DNA of 10,810 nucleotides, from positions 1 to 10,810 of the forward strand of contig JAEDJF010000045.1 in the NCBI GenBank assembly GCA_016296485.1, written 5' to 3'. Shown one piece after another: positions 1 to 5,303 of the stretch. The stretch's first letter is position 1. Each line of letters starts with the position of its first letter. The notes beneath the pieces were generated by a model. It did not search any database and was not told the origin of the DNA. It saw nothing but the letters and a program-made list of their open reading frames with translations. The position numbers and the translations under genes were made by a program. This DNA is from Oscillospiraceae bacterium. Lineage in GTDB: Bacteria > Bacillota > Clostridia > Oscillospirales > Ruminococcaceae.

Positions 1-575
1 ATTCGGAAAAACACAAACGCCGCATGAGAAAGCTTTTCAAAAAATCCGGTTCCGGCGCGGCACTTAAAAAAGTGATTGGGCGCGCTGCTATGGTCGTTTT
101 AGCTGTTTTTATTTCTGCAATGGTAGCTTTGCAGGTTGAAGCTATACGAGTTAGAGTAGAGAACTGGTATTATGAAATTACCGGCGAAGCTATTCATATC
201 GGAAACTCAATCGAGGTGCTTCCGGGATATTCCGAAACCGAAACTCCGATATATGTTTTATCAGACGATTTTGTTCAAAAGTATAACTTTAGTGTTTCGC
301 AAGAGATGATAGGAAGGCGCGTAACTTCAAAATATGAGAGCATAACAGGAGAATATATTATTTTACAACAATTTGAAGAAGAAAGAACATTACATATTGA
401 TAATGGAAAATATATAATTGAAGAACAAACAATTTCTAACAAAGAGGTAATGATAACTAGAGAGGAAAATGGGATAACTTTGTGTTTGGAAGAAGATGGA
501 ACTATTTTATATGTGTTTACTAATATGAATGCAGAAAATATTTATGAAATAATTGAAAATCTTGTAATAAGATAG
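1..575 (+). CDS. Membrane-anchored DUF4367-like protein (possible anti-sigma partner), 5' end outside window
   Basis: An ATG at 24 would give 183 residues, but no ribosome binding site precedes it and the frame is open back to base 1 (reading SEKHKRR just before that Met). The true start is therefore probably upstream and this is a 3' fragment. Counting from the ATG, a basic stretch (residues 1-20) is followed by one membrane segment (about 21-40, AAMVVLAVFISAMVAL) and a soluble C-terminal domain. The tail pattern, ILQQF...LHIDN...EEQTI...EVMI...GITLCLEEDGTILYVF, resembles the DUF4367 domain, whose members often sit beside an ECF or sigma-70-like factor as membrane-bound partners. I infer an extracytoplasmic sensing or anti-sigma role. 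No sigma gene lies immediately upstream inside the window, so this is unproven. The next gene starts 37 bp downstream and is probably co-transcribed. The first ~130 bases are richer in G+C than the rest of the gene. Confidence 0.6.
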   Translation, partial: SEKHKRRMRKLFKKSGSGAALKKVIGRAAMVVLAVFISAMVALQVEAIRVRVENWYYEITGEAIHIGNSIEVLPGYSETETPIYVLSDDFVQKYNFSVSQEMIGRRVTSKYESITGEYIILQQFEEERTLHIDNGKYIIEEQTISNKEVMITREENGITLCLEEDGTILYVFTNMNAENIYEIIENLVIR

Positions 576-612
576 AAAAAATAAGGTTACTCTTCAAAAA
601 GGAGGTATTCTT

Positions 613-1020
613 ATGAAAAAATTTATATCTTTGATACTAGTAATCCTAATGATCTTTGTATCAGTGCCTGTATACGCTGATGATTTAGTAGCATCACCAT
701 ATTATCTCCATATACGACTTATGGGACATGCTTTTGACATTAATACGCAGACTGGCGCCACAATTGTAGATGCCAATATGACAATAAAAAGTGGGTCATA
801 TTGCACAATTGCAGCAGAGGTACAACACAAAGAAAACAATGACTGGGTACTGGATGTAACATACAGGGCAAATGGAAGTCCCGACGCGTATATTGATCAA
901 GATCTTTATTTGGAAAGAGGATATATATATAAATGCGTATTTACATTTACTGTGTATGATGAGTACGATTTTATCATTGAACAAAAAATATTCTCCAGCC
1001 AAGAAATAGATTACACATAA
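613..1020 (+). CDS. Small secreted protein of unknown function
   Basis: This 135-residue protein starts at an ATG with a strong AAAAAGGAGG Shine-Dalgarno at 597-606. Residues 1-22 form a textbook Sec signal peptide: MKK, then a hydrophobic core (FISLILVILMIFVSVPV), then a likely cleavage after YA and before DD. The mature part is about 113 residues, with many aromatic and beta-prone residues and no catalytic motif I recognise. It has one Cys (about residue 64) and one near position 108. The pattern ADD-hydrophobic-SPYY near the mature N-terminus is like small DUF6147-type exported proteins of clostridia, but I cannot confirm membership. It follows the DUF4367-like gene by 37 bp and is followed by a strong terminator, so the two probably form the end of one transcript. 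Base composition is low in G+C, as in the rest of the mobile element. Confidence 0.75.
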   Translation: MKKFISLILVILMIFVSVPVYADDLVASPYYLHIRLMGHAFDINTQTGATIVDANMTIKSGSYCTIAAEVQHKENNDWVLDVTYRANGSPDAYIDQDLYLERGYIYKCVFTFTVYDEYDFIIEQKIFSSQEIDYT

Positions 1021-1044
1021 CGCTATAATTTTTACCTACTATTG

Positions 1045-1090
1045 CTTAACAAAAAACAGCTGTGAATTTCACAGCTGTTTTTTTGTTAAG
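1045..1090 (+). terminator. Rho-independent terminator after the secreted-protein gene
   Basis: A long, almost perfect inverted repeat (CTTAACAAAAAACAGCTGTG with TTCACAGCTG, seven T, GTTAAG) has a core CAGCTGTGAA/TTCACAGCTG. The arms differ only by one extra T on the right side. A-rich left and T-rich right flanks allow termination from either direction. Confidence 0.85.
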
Positions 1091-1240
1091 TAATAAAACC
1101 TGATTCTATTAGTTAACCAATATATGAAAAACTATTATATGTGCAAGTATGGTTCTTAAATATGTTGAAGCATAGAATCACAATAAAAGATTACATTTTT
1201 CAAAAGTAAATATCATAGATACTTAATAAAAACCAGGGCG
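1091..1240. other. A+T-rich intergenic stretch without a gene
   Basis: This spacer holds no ORF with a ribosome binding site on either strand. It probably contains the promoter for the downstream leader and sigma gene, but no hexamer pair stands out from the A+T-rich background. A 9-bp inverted repeat (TGATTCTAT at 1101-1109, ATAGAATCA at 1172-1180) may be chance. Confidence 0.4.
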
Positions 1241-1367
1241 GCCGTGCTCGGAGATCGCGCAAATGCACGATTTGAGCACGGCTGTTTTCGTTTTGAGCAC
1301 GGAACAAATTTCGCTCGTGCCCCTCCGTTTCTGACGTTTGCTAACAACAAATCAAAGAAACGGAGGG
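1241..1367 (+). promoter_or_regulatory. Structured leader of the sigma-like gene, with Shine-Dalgarno inside a hairpin
   Basis: Two hairpins can be drawn directly. The first pairs GCCGTGCTC (1241-1249) with GAGCACGGC (1274-1282), and the right arm is followed by the U-rich TGTTTTCGTTTT. The second pairs CCCTCCGTTTCT (1321-1332) with AGAAACGGAGGG (1356-1367), 12 perfect base pairs around a 23-nt loop. The GGAGGG at 1362-1367 is the Shine-Dalgarno of the ATG at 1374, so the second hairpin would hide it. A second GAGCACGG (1295-1302) could compete for the 1241-1249 arm. A translational or attenuation control of the sigma-like gene is inferred. Confidence 0.5.
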
Positions 1368-1373
1368 CGAAAA

Positions 1374-1820
1374 ATGTCCAGATATAAAATTAAAAGATAC
1401 ATAGTAAATATAAAAAGCAGAGAGAGAAAAATCAAAAAAGCAATAAAACACTATAATCGAAAAGAAAGATATATGGAGCGCGACCTTAAAAGAGAGACCG
1501 TAGCCATTGATATGGCAAATGAGCAAGTTGTTTTTTGCGCAAGTAGGGAGGATTCTTTTGAAAGGTTGTCGGAAAATGATGTTCAGTTTGTTTCGAATGA
1601 GAGGCTCCCTGAAGATGTAGTAATTGAAAAGATGATGGTAGAAAAACTTCTTAAATGTCTCGCGCTTTTGGACCATTCTGAGCAAATGTTAATCAAAGCA
1701 CTTTATTTTCAGGAAAAGACGGAGCGCCAGCTTTCAAAAGAGACAGGAGTTCATTATTCAACAATACATAGCAGAAAGAAAAAAATTTTAGAAAAACTAA
1801 AGAAAATGCTCGAAAAATAA
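1374..1820 (+). CDS. Sigma-70 region-4-like regulator of the mobile element
   Basis: I place the start at the ATG at 1374 (148 residues) because GGAGGG lies six bases before it; an in-frame TTG at 1338 has no ribosome binding site. The N-terminal ~50 residues are strongly basic (KIKRYIVNIKSRERKIKKAIKH). The C-terminal part (about 88-147) has the layout of sigma factor region 4: a helix ending LALLDHSEQMLIKALYF, then the helix-turn-helix ERQLSKETGVHYSTIHSRKK and a basic tail. There is no region 2, so it is not a classical full sigma factor. Small proteins of this type are standard in Tn916/Tn1549-like elements and phages, where they act as transcription regulators near the integrase end. The leader hairpin at 1321-1367 suggests translational control. 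It has no terminator of its own, so transcripts may run into the structured segment downstream. Confidence 0.75.
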   Translation: MSRYKIKRYIVNIKSRERKIKKAIKHYNRKERYMERDLKRETVAIDMANEQVVFCASREDSFERLSENDVQFVSNERLPEDVVIEKMMVEKLLKCLALLDHSEQMLIKALYFQEKTERQLSKETGVHYSTIHSRKKKILEKLKKMLEK

Positions 1821-1862
1821 AATATTTTCGTGCAAACTCTGATTTCATCGGCTAAGTAATTG

Positions 1863-1875
1863 AGAGGGAAAATTA
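1863..1875 (+). repeat. Left copy of a 13-bp direct repeat flanking the G+C-rich segment
   Basis: AGAGGGAAAATTA here matches AGAGGGAAAACTA at 2197-2209 in 12 of 13 positions. The copies bracket the G+C-rich block, as target duplications or paired sequence motifs of one RNA would. Confidence 0.45.
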
Positions 1876-2196
1876 TACCTCCTATCTACCTTGAAAAAAG
1901 CCGCAGCGCGGTCATATCCAGAAATGCAGATACGTTAGCTGCCAGGCCGGTGAAAACCGGAAAGCGACGCCGGACGGTACGCCAAGACCTTTTTGAGAGC
2001 GATAATACCGGACCGAAAAACAGCCTTTGGCAAGGCTGTATCGCCATAACCAATGGCAGCCGGATACTTCCGCCCAGCCACAGCCGCAAGCAATGGGGAC
2101 GGCTTCCGGAGAACCCGGGAGAGAGTAGCTGCTCCATGATGCAAATAGCCGTTTGCAGTCTGTATTTCTGCCCGCCCTTGGGAAGCAGTGCCGAAT

Positions 2197-2209
2197 AGAG
2201 GGAAAACTA
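2197..2209 (+). repeat. Right copy of the 13-bp direct repeat
   Basis: AGAGGGAAAACTA differs from the left copy at 1863-1875 at one position. Just after it the sequence returns to the A+T-rich composition of the element. Confidence 0.45.
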
Positions 2210-2284
2210 ATCAATAAATTTAATGTCAGAAACGCAGGGGACAAGCTTTAGCTTTCGTTCCCAAATGCAAAACTTAAAACATTT

Positions 2285-2330
2285 CCCAAACAGCAGAGTT
2301 TTTATTTCTCTCTGCTGTTTGGGTTTGTTT
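2285..2330 (+). terminator. Perfect 14-bp terminator between the structured segment and the toxin gene
   Basis: CCCAAACAGCAGAG (2285-2298) pairs without mismatch with CTCTGCTGTTTGGG (2310-2323) around an 11-nt loop, followed by TTTGTTT. It sits only a few bases before the toxin's ribosome binding site (AAGGAGG, 2333-2339), so it ends transcripts arriving from the structured segment and would attenuate toxin expression. Confidence 0.8.
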
Positions 2331-2346
2331 ATAAGGAGGATAATAA

Positions 2347-2718
2347 TTGAAATGGGATTGCTTAAGGGGAGAAATATATTATATTGATTTTGGCGAAGGA
2401 ATAGGCTCTGAGCAAAAAGGAGCAAGACCGGCATTAGTCGTTCAAAATAATATTGGGAATAAATTCAGCACAACTACTATTGTTGCCGCCATTACAACAA
2501 AAGAAAAAAATAGGGAAAAACATATTCCGACGCATTATACAATCGGTGGGATCTGTGGATTAAAAAAACAATCTGTCGTGCTTTTAGAACAGATTAGAAC
2601 CGTAGAGAAAAACAGAATAACAGGTTATATAGGCAAACTAACGGATAACCAAATGAAAGAAATAGATAATTTGATTCATATAAGTTTAGGTTTGAATTGC
2701 AATAAAAACGTAGAATAA
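2347..2718 (+). CDS. mazF: MazF/PemK-family endoribonuclease toxin, no antitoxin visible
   Basis: This 123-residue protein starts at a TTG at 2347, seven bases after AAGGAGG (2333-2339). It follows the MazF fold from end to end: RGEIYYIDFGEGIGSEQ (residues 7-23), G-ARPALVVQNNIGN, TTTIVAAITT, the hydrophobic VVLLEQIRT strand, and the C-terminal helix DNQMKEIDNLIHISLGL. The catalytic pair of the family appears intact as Arg27 and Thr50 by comparison with Bacillus MazF (Arg25, Thr48). MazF enzymes cut single-stranded RNA at short sequence motifs. The length is normal for the family and no damage is seen. No small antitoxin gene (MazE, ribbon-helix-helix or AbrB-like) lies upstream; instead there is the structured non-coding segment and a terminator. 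Downstream is another strong terminator, so it is a single-gene unit. It may stabilise the element or control its transfer. Confidence 0.9.
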   Translation: MKWDCLRGEIYYIDFGEGIGSEQKGARPALVVQNNIGNKFSTTTIVAAITTKEKNREKHIPTHYTIGGICGLKKQSVVLLEQIRTVEKNRITGYIGKLTDNQMKEIDNLIHISLGLNCNKNVE

Positions 2719-2720
2719 TA

Positions 2721-2766
2721 AAAAATCCAATGTGCAATGAGTAAAAATCGCACATTGGATTTTTAT
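2721..2766 (+). terminator. Rho-independent terminator after the MazF gene
   Basis: AAAAATCCAATGTGC (2721-2735) pairs perfectly with GCACATTGGATTTTT (2750-2764) across a 14-nt loop. The A/T ends make it usable in both directions. Confidence 0.85.
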
Positions 2767-2816
2767 TTATATAAGTTTTATTATTAAATCGCAGCAAAGA
2801 GAAAGGATGGTTTATT

Positions 2817-3038
2817 GTGTTTGATGAATATCCGGAAGTGCTGTCAGTAAAAAACGCAGCAAAGGCTCTTGGAATTAGTAAAAAGATTGTATATTTACTC
2901 GTAAAAGACGGAGAGATCGGTTATAAGCGAGTTCGCAGTCAGATACTGATACCGAAAATTTGCCTTGAAGCATTTATGGGAACAGCATTGATGGCAGTTC
3001 ATAATGGTGGGACTTCTGACGCTTCGGAAAGGAGCTAA
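2817..3038 (+). CDS. Excisionase-like helix-turn-helix protein
   Basis: This 73-residue protein starts at a GTG preceded by AAAGGATGG (2802-2810). Residues 6-55 fit the MerR-like/HTH_17 fold of excisionase-family proteins: the strand LSVKNAAKALGISKKIVYLLVKDGEI followed by the wing GYKRVRSQILIPKICLEAF. Such proteins bind DNA at the element's ends and direct the integrase toward excision. Its stop is two bases before the integrase GTG, and the integrase's ribosome binding site lies inside its last codons, so the two are almost certainly translated together. The C-terminal 15 residues (NGGTSDASERS) are a short polar tail. A role as xis is inferred from fold, size and position rather than from direct motif identity. 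Confidence 0.8.
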   Translation: MFDEYPEVLSVKNAAKALGISKKIVYLLVKDGEIGYKRVRSQILIPKICLEAFMGTALMAVHNGGTSDASERS

Positions 3039-3040
3039 TC

Positions 3041-4198
3041 GTGACAGGAAGTCTGCAAATCAAAAACGATAAATACTACGCCGTAATAAATATGAAGGAA
3101 GGCGGAAAGAGAAAGCAAAAATGGATATCTCTTGATTTGCCCGTAAAAGGTAATAAAAGAAAAGCAGAACAAAAGCTTCGCATAATACTTATAGAAGAGG
3201 AAAGCAAATACGGAGATAATCCTGAAAAAATCCTTTTTTCAGATTTCATCAAGACATGGCTGAACTACAAAAGGAACTATATAGATGAACTGACTTTCCA
3301 GTCATACGAACAGGTAGCAAGAATCCATGTAATTCCGTATTTTGAAGAGAAACATGTTTTCCTTCAAGAACTTACAACAGAAGACATTCAGCAATATGCG
3401 GATGAAAAGATGCAAATAGGAAGAAACGATGGAAAATGCGGATTATCTCCATGCACAATGAGATTACATAAAAATGTAATAAATCAAACATTGGATTACG
3501 CAAGAAGGAGAAAATACATAAAATCCAATCCCTGTGATTTTCTCGAACTTCCGCCAAGCAGAAAGCCGGATATAAATTATTATTCGCCGGTGCAGCTTGA
3601 AAACCTTATTGAAACTTTTGAGGGAGATCCTTTGAGAAACATCGTTTATATTACAACTCTTTATGGACTTCGCAGAAGTGAGGTGTTGGGGCTTCGGTGG
3701 GATAGCATTAATTTCGACAACGATACATTGGAAATAAAATATACCGTTTCAAAGGTCACAAAAGAAATTGAAAAGAATAAAACGAAAACCCTCTCAAGCC
3801 ACAGAACATATCCGCTTTTGCCGCAGGCAAGGGAAATTTTTCTCAAAGAAAAAGCCGAAGAAGAATCCAATGAACGGTTCTTCGGAAAAGGATATGACAA
3901 AAACGATTTTGTTTTTAAGTGGCCGGACGGACACCGTTTCAGTTCCGATTATGTTTCTCAGCATTTTACAAAAATCATAAGGAGAAACGGACTTGCAAGC
4001 ATAACTTTTCACGGACTTCGTCATAGCTGCGCCAGTATGCTTGTAAACGACGGATTTAATCCGAAGGATATTCAGGAATGGCTCGGACATTCGGATGTGA
4101 GAACTACGATGAATATTTACGGACATTTGGACAGCGCACGCAAAAAAGTCGTGGGAGATGCAATTTCCAAAAAAGTTGCCGGTTTCGGTATGTGTTAG
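3041..4198 (+). CDS. int: Tyrosine recombinase, integrase of the mobile element
   Basis: This 385-residue protein starts at a GTG with AAAGGAG just upstream (3028-3034). It has the three-part layout of Tn916/phage-type integrases: an N-terminal arm-binding domain (about 1-60, beta-rich and basic), a SAM-like core-binding domain (about 65-165, FSDFIKTWLNYKRNYI...LDYARRRKYIKSNP) and a catalytic domain (about 180-375). The full catalytic set is present: Arg211 (YGLRRSEVLGLRW), Lys249 (KTKTLSSHR), His324 and Arg327 (FHGLRHS), His350 (WLGHSD) and the nucleophile Tyr360 (NIYGH). It catalyses integration and excision between the element end and the attachment site. Its 3' end lies 87 bp from the 3' end of a tRNA-Ala gene on the opposite strand, the expected target geometry. 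A tandem 11-bp repeat covers its stop codon. Confidence 0.95.
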   Translation: MTGSLQIKNDKYYAVINMKEGGKRKQKWISLDLPVKGNKRKAEQKLRIILIEEESKYGDNPEKILFSDFIKTWLNYKRNYIDELTFQSYEQVARIHVIPYFEEKHVFLQELTTEDIQQYADEKMQIGRNDGKCGLSPCTMRLHKNVINQTLDYARRRKYIKSNPCDFLELPPSRKPDINYYSPVQLENLIETFEGDPLRNIVYITTLYGLRRSEVLGLRWDSINFDNDTLEIKYTVSKVTKEIEKNKTKTLSSHRTYPLLPQAREIFLKEKAEEESNERFFGKGYDKNDFVFKWPDGHRFSSDYVSQHFTKIIRRNGLASITFHGLRHSCASMLVNDGFNPKDIQEWLGHSDVRTTMNIYGHLDSARKKVVGDAISKKVAGFGMC

Positions 4199-4213
4199 AA
4201 AAGTGTTAGAAAT
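4192..4213 (+). repeat. Tandem 11-bp repeat over the integrase stop codon
   Basis: GTGTTAGAAAA (4192-4202) is followed without a gap by GTGTTAGAAAT (4203-4213). The stop TAG of the integrase lies in the first copy. An 11-bp period puts both copies on the same face of DNA, which fits an arm-type binding site for Int or Xis near the element end; that role is inferred. Confidence 0.6.
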
Positions 4214-4245
4214 CCCCCAAAAATCCGACTTTTCGGCAAAAAAAT

Positions 4246-4281
4246 AAAAAGCCCTGAAACCGCATGGTTTCAAGACTTTTT
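4246..4281 (-). terminator. Terminator between integrase and tRNA-Ala, probably bidirectional
   Basis: TGAAACC-GCAT-GGTTTCA (4255-4272) is an exact 7-bp hairpin, extended across a 3-nt internal loop by AAAAAG (4246-4251) with CTTTTT (4276-4281). Read on the minus strand it ends the tRNA transcript with a T run; on the plus strand it could end the integrase transcript. Confidence 0.75.
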
Positions 4282-4284
4282 AAG

Positions 4285-4330
4285 TGGTGGAGACGGCCGG
4301 ACTTGAACCGGTTACCTCGACAATGCGAAT
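4285..4330. other. Probable attachment site (3' half of tRNA-Ala)
   Basis: Integrases of this class commonly recombine within the 3' half of a tRNA gene and restore it. The integrase is adjacent, and base composition changes sharply at this point. No second copy of this sequence is present at 1-4284, so the other junction must lie outside the window. The exact crossover cannot be placed without it. Confidence 0.5.
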
Positions 4331-4360
4331 GTCGCGCTCTCCCAGGTGAGCTACGCCCCC
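4285..4360 (-). tRNA. tRNA-Ala (anticodon CGC), encoded CCA, target of the element
   Basis: The minus strand folds as a 76-nt cloverleaf. The acceptor stem is GGGGGCG with CGTCTCC, including the G3-U70 pair that identifies alanine tRNAs. The D stem is GCTC/GAGC, the anticodon stem CGACA/TGTCG with loop TTCGCAT (anticodon CGC at 4325-4327), and the T loop TTCAAGT. Discriminator A73 and CCA are encoded (4285-4288). One pair at the base of the T stem is mismatched (A49 with C65). The integrase end lies next to the tRNA 3' end, so this 3' part is probably supplied by the mobile element. Promoter TTGTAA-17-TATAAT is upstream. Confidence 0.93.
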
Positions 4361-4381
4361 GACTGTTTTTGTAACTATAAT

Positions 4382-4410
4382 ATTATAGCACGGAGCGAAA
4401 CATTTTACAA
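4382..4410 (-). promoter_or_regulatory. tRNA-Ala promoter
   Basis: On the minus strand TTGTAA (4405-4410) and a perfect TATAAT (4382-4387) are separated by exactly 17 bases, about 20 bases before the mature tRNA 5' end. Confidence 0.8.
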
Positions 4411-4446
4411 GTGATTTTTGAGATAAATTTAATCTTTATTTATGGC

Positions 4447-4484
4447 AAAAAAGCGCCCCTCGCCCCAAAGGGGAAAAGGGCGCC
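4447..4484 (-). terminator. Terminator after the class II aldolase gene
   Basis: On the minus strand GCGCCC pairs with GGGCGC (4478-4483 with 4453-4458), enclosing CCCC-TTT-GGGG, followed by TTTTTT (4452-4447). Confidence 0.85.
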
Positions 4485-4491
4485 GGAAAAA

Positions 4492-5133
4492 TTATTTTCC
4501 CTGTCCGTAGCTTTTTGATACGAACTCTTTCATATAGTCGATTTTGTCTCGCTCGATAGGTTGGGGGGTTCCGATGCAGCGGGCCATATAGTAGATTTGC
4601 GCCGTCATTTCAAGGACAGTGCAGACTCTAAACGCCGCGTCCATATCCTTCCCGGCGCATACCGCGCCGTGGTTCGCGAGGAGACAGGCGGCTCCGCCGC
4701 CGAGGGTGTCAATGGCGTTTTGGGCCATTTCGGGCGAGCCGGGGAAAGCGTATTCCGTCACGTTTACCGGTCCGCCGAGAATCTGCGCCGCTTCGTCGAT
4801 GACCGGGGGGATCGGCTCGTGGAGAAGGGCAAAAACCTGTGAGTAAATGGGGTGGGTATGTATAACGGCGCCAACGTCCGGGCGCTTTTTCATTATCCCG
4901 AGGTGCATAGCGTACTCGATGGTGGGCTTTCTTTCGCCCTCAACCCGGTTGCCGTCGGCGTCCATCACGACCACGTCGTCCTCAATGAGCGTGTCATAGG
5001 GCATACCCGAGGGGGTGAGGTAAATAAGCCCGTTTTCCGGATCCCGAACGCTGATGTTGCCCCAGGTTTCCACCGTAAGACCGGAGTGGAGCATTCTTTT
5101 TCCTGCTTCAATAAGAAACGCTTTATAGTTCAT
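4492..5133 (-). CDS. fucA: Class II aldolase, L-fuculose-1-phosphate aldolase-like
   Basis: This 213-residue protein belongs to the zinc-dependent class II aldolase/adducin family. The E. coli FucA residues line up at the same numbers: zinc ligands His92 and His94 (IHTHPIYSQ) and His155 (LLANHGAVCAG), and catalytic Glu73 (PTIEYAMH). The phosphate-binding region shows GNIS (25-28) and TPSGM (40-44). FucA splits L-fuculose-1-phosphate into dihydroxyacetone phosphate and lactaldehyde in the cytosol. Family members also act on other 1-phosphate sugars such as ribulose or 5-deoxyribulose phosphates, so the substrate is not certain, especially since no fucose isomerase or kinase is nearby. The ATG has GGAGG just upstream (minus strand, near 5141-5145). 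It is a single-gene unit with its own terminator and a possible TAAAAT -10 at 5167-5172. Confidence 0.85.
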   Translation of the reverse strand: MNYKAFLIEAGKRMLHSGLTVETWGNISVRDPENGLIYLTPSGMPYDTLIEDDVVVMDADGNRVEGERKPTIEYAMHLGIMKKRPDVGAVIHTHPIYSQVFALLHEPIPPVIDEAAQILGGPVNVTEYAFPGSPEMAQNAIDTLGGGAACLLANHGAVCAGKDMDAAFRVCTVLEMTAQIYYMARCIGTPQPIERDKIDYMKEFVSKSYGQGK

Positions 5134-5240
5134 TTTTATTCCTCCGCAGCTTTTTTATCCGCCACTATTTTATCACAAAGCCCGCGCTTAAGGAAGATAT
5201 TTTCTCCTTAAAAAGAAAAAATATAGTTTTTTTAATCTAC

Positions 5241-5269
5241 TTGTAACTTTAGCCCCAAGTTGCTATAAT
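5241..5269 (+). promoter_or_regulatory. Promoter of the SHOCT-like membrane protein gene
   Basis: TTGTAA (5241-5246) and TATAAT (5264-5269) are spaced by exactly 17 bases, ahead of the GGAGG/GTG start region at 5289-5306. Confidence 0.8.
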
Positions 5270-5303
5270 AGTATGTAGATATAAGGATTGGAGGCGAAGC
5301 CTT

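Larger units (their letters stand above)
1863..2330 (+). ncRNA. Candidate structured non-coding RNA or cis element, ending in a terminator
   Basis: This stretch is markedly richer in G+C than the DNA on both sides. It is open in several frames on both strands, but none has a ribosome binding site or recognisable product, so I do not call a protein. It is packed with short perfect hairpins: CCGC-AGC-GCGG (1901-1911), CCGGT-GAAA-ACCGG with a GNRA loop (1947-1960), ACAGCCTT-TGGC-AAGGCTGT (2020-2039) extended by GCGAT (1999-2003) with ATCGC (2040-2044), CGGA-TACT-TCCG (2060-2071), AGCCG/CGGCT (2082-2086, 2100-2104) and TGCAAA-TAGCCG-TTTGCA (2140-2157). It ends at the 2285-2330 terminator. Alternatives are an origin of transfer, a decayed insertion, or a long leader of the toxin gene. 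I cannot assign it to a known RNA family from sequence alone. Confidence 0.35.

Noticed and set aside
1101..1180. 9-bp inverted repeat TGATTCTAT/ATAGAATCA
   Set aside because: Arms are about 60 bases apart in A+T-rich DNA and there is no associated feature; chance is likely.
1860..2198. Open frame of 112 codons on the plus strand
   Set aside because: No ribosome binding site, no recognisable domain, Arg/Pro/Ser/Cys-rich composition typical of non-coding DNA, and several frames on the other strand are equally open. Better explained as structured non-coding sequence.
1912..2244. Minus-strand open frames of 110, 83 and 69 codons over the same segment
   Set aside because: They overlap each other in different frames, lack ribosome binding sites and show no domain pattern.
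1863..2330. Group II intron, RNase P RNA, tmRNA or SRP RNA
   Set aside because: I could not find the intron 5' GUGYG and domain V pattern, nor the conserved cores of these RNAs.
3794..4273. 159-codon open frame antisense to the integrase
   Set aside because: Shadow of the integrase, which has every catalytic residue and a proper start; the antisense frame has no ribosome binding site.
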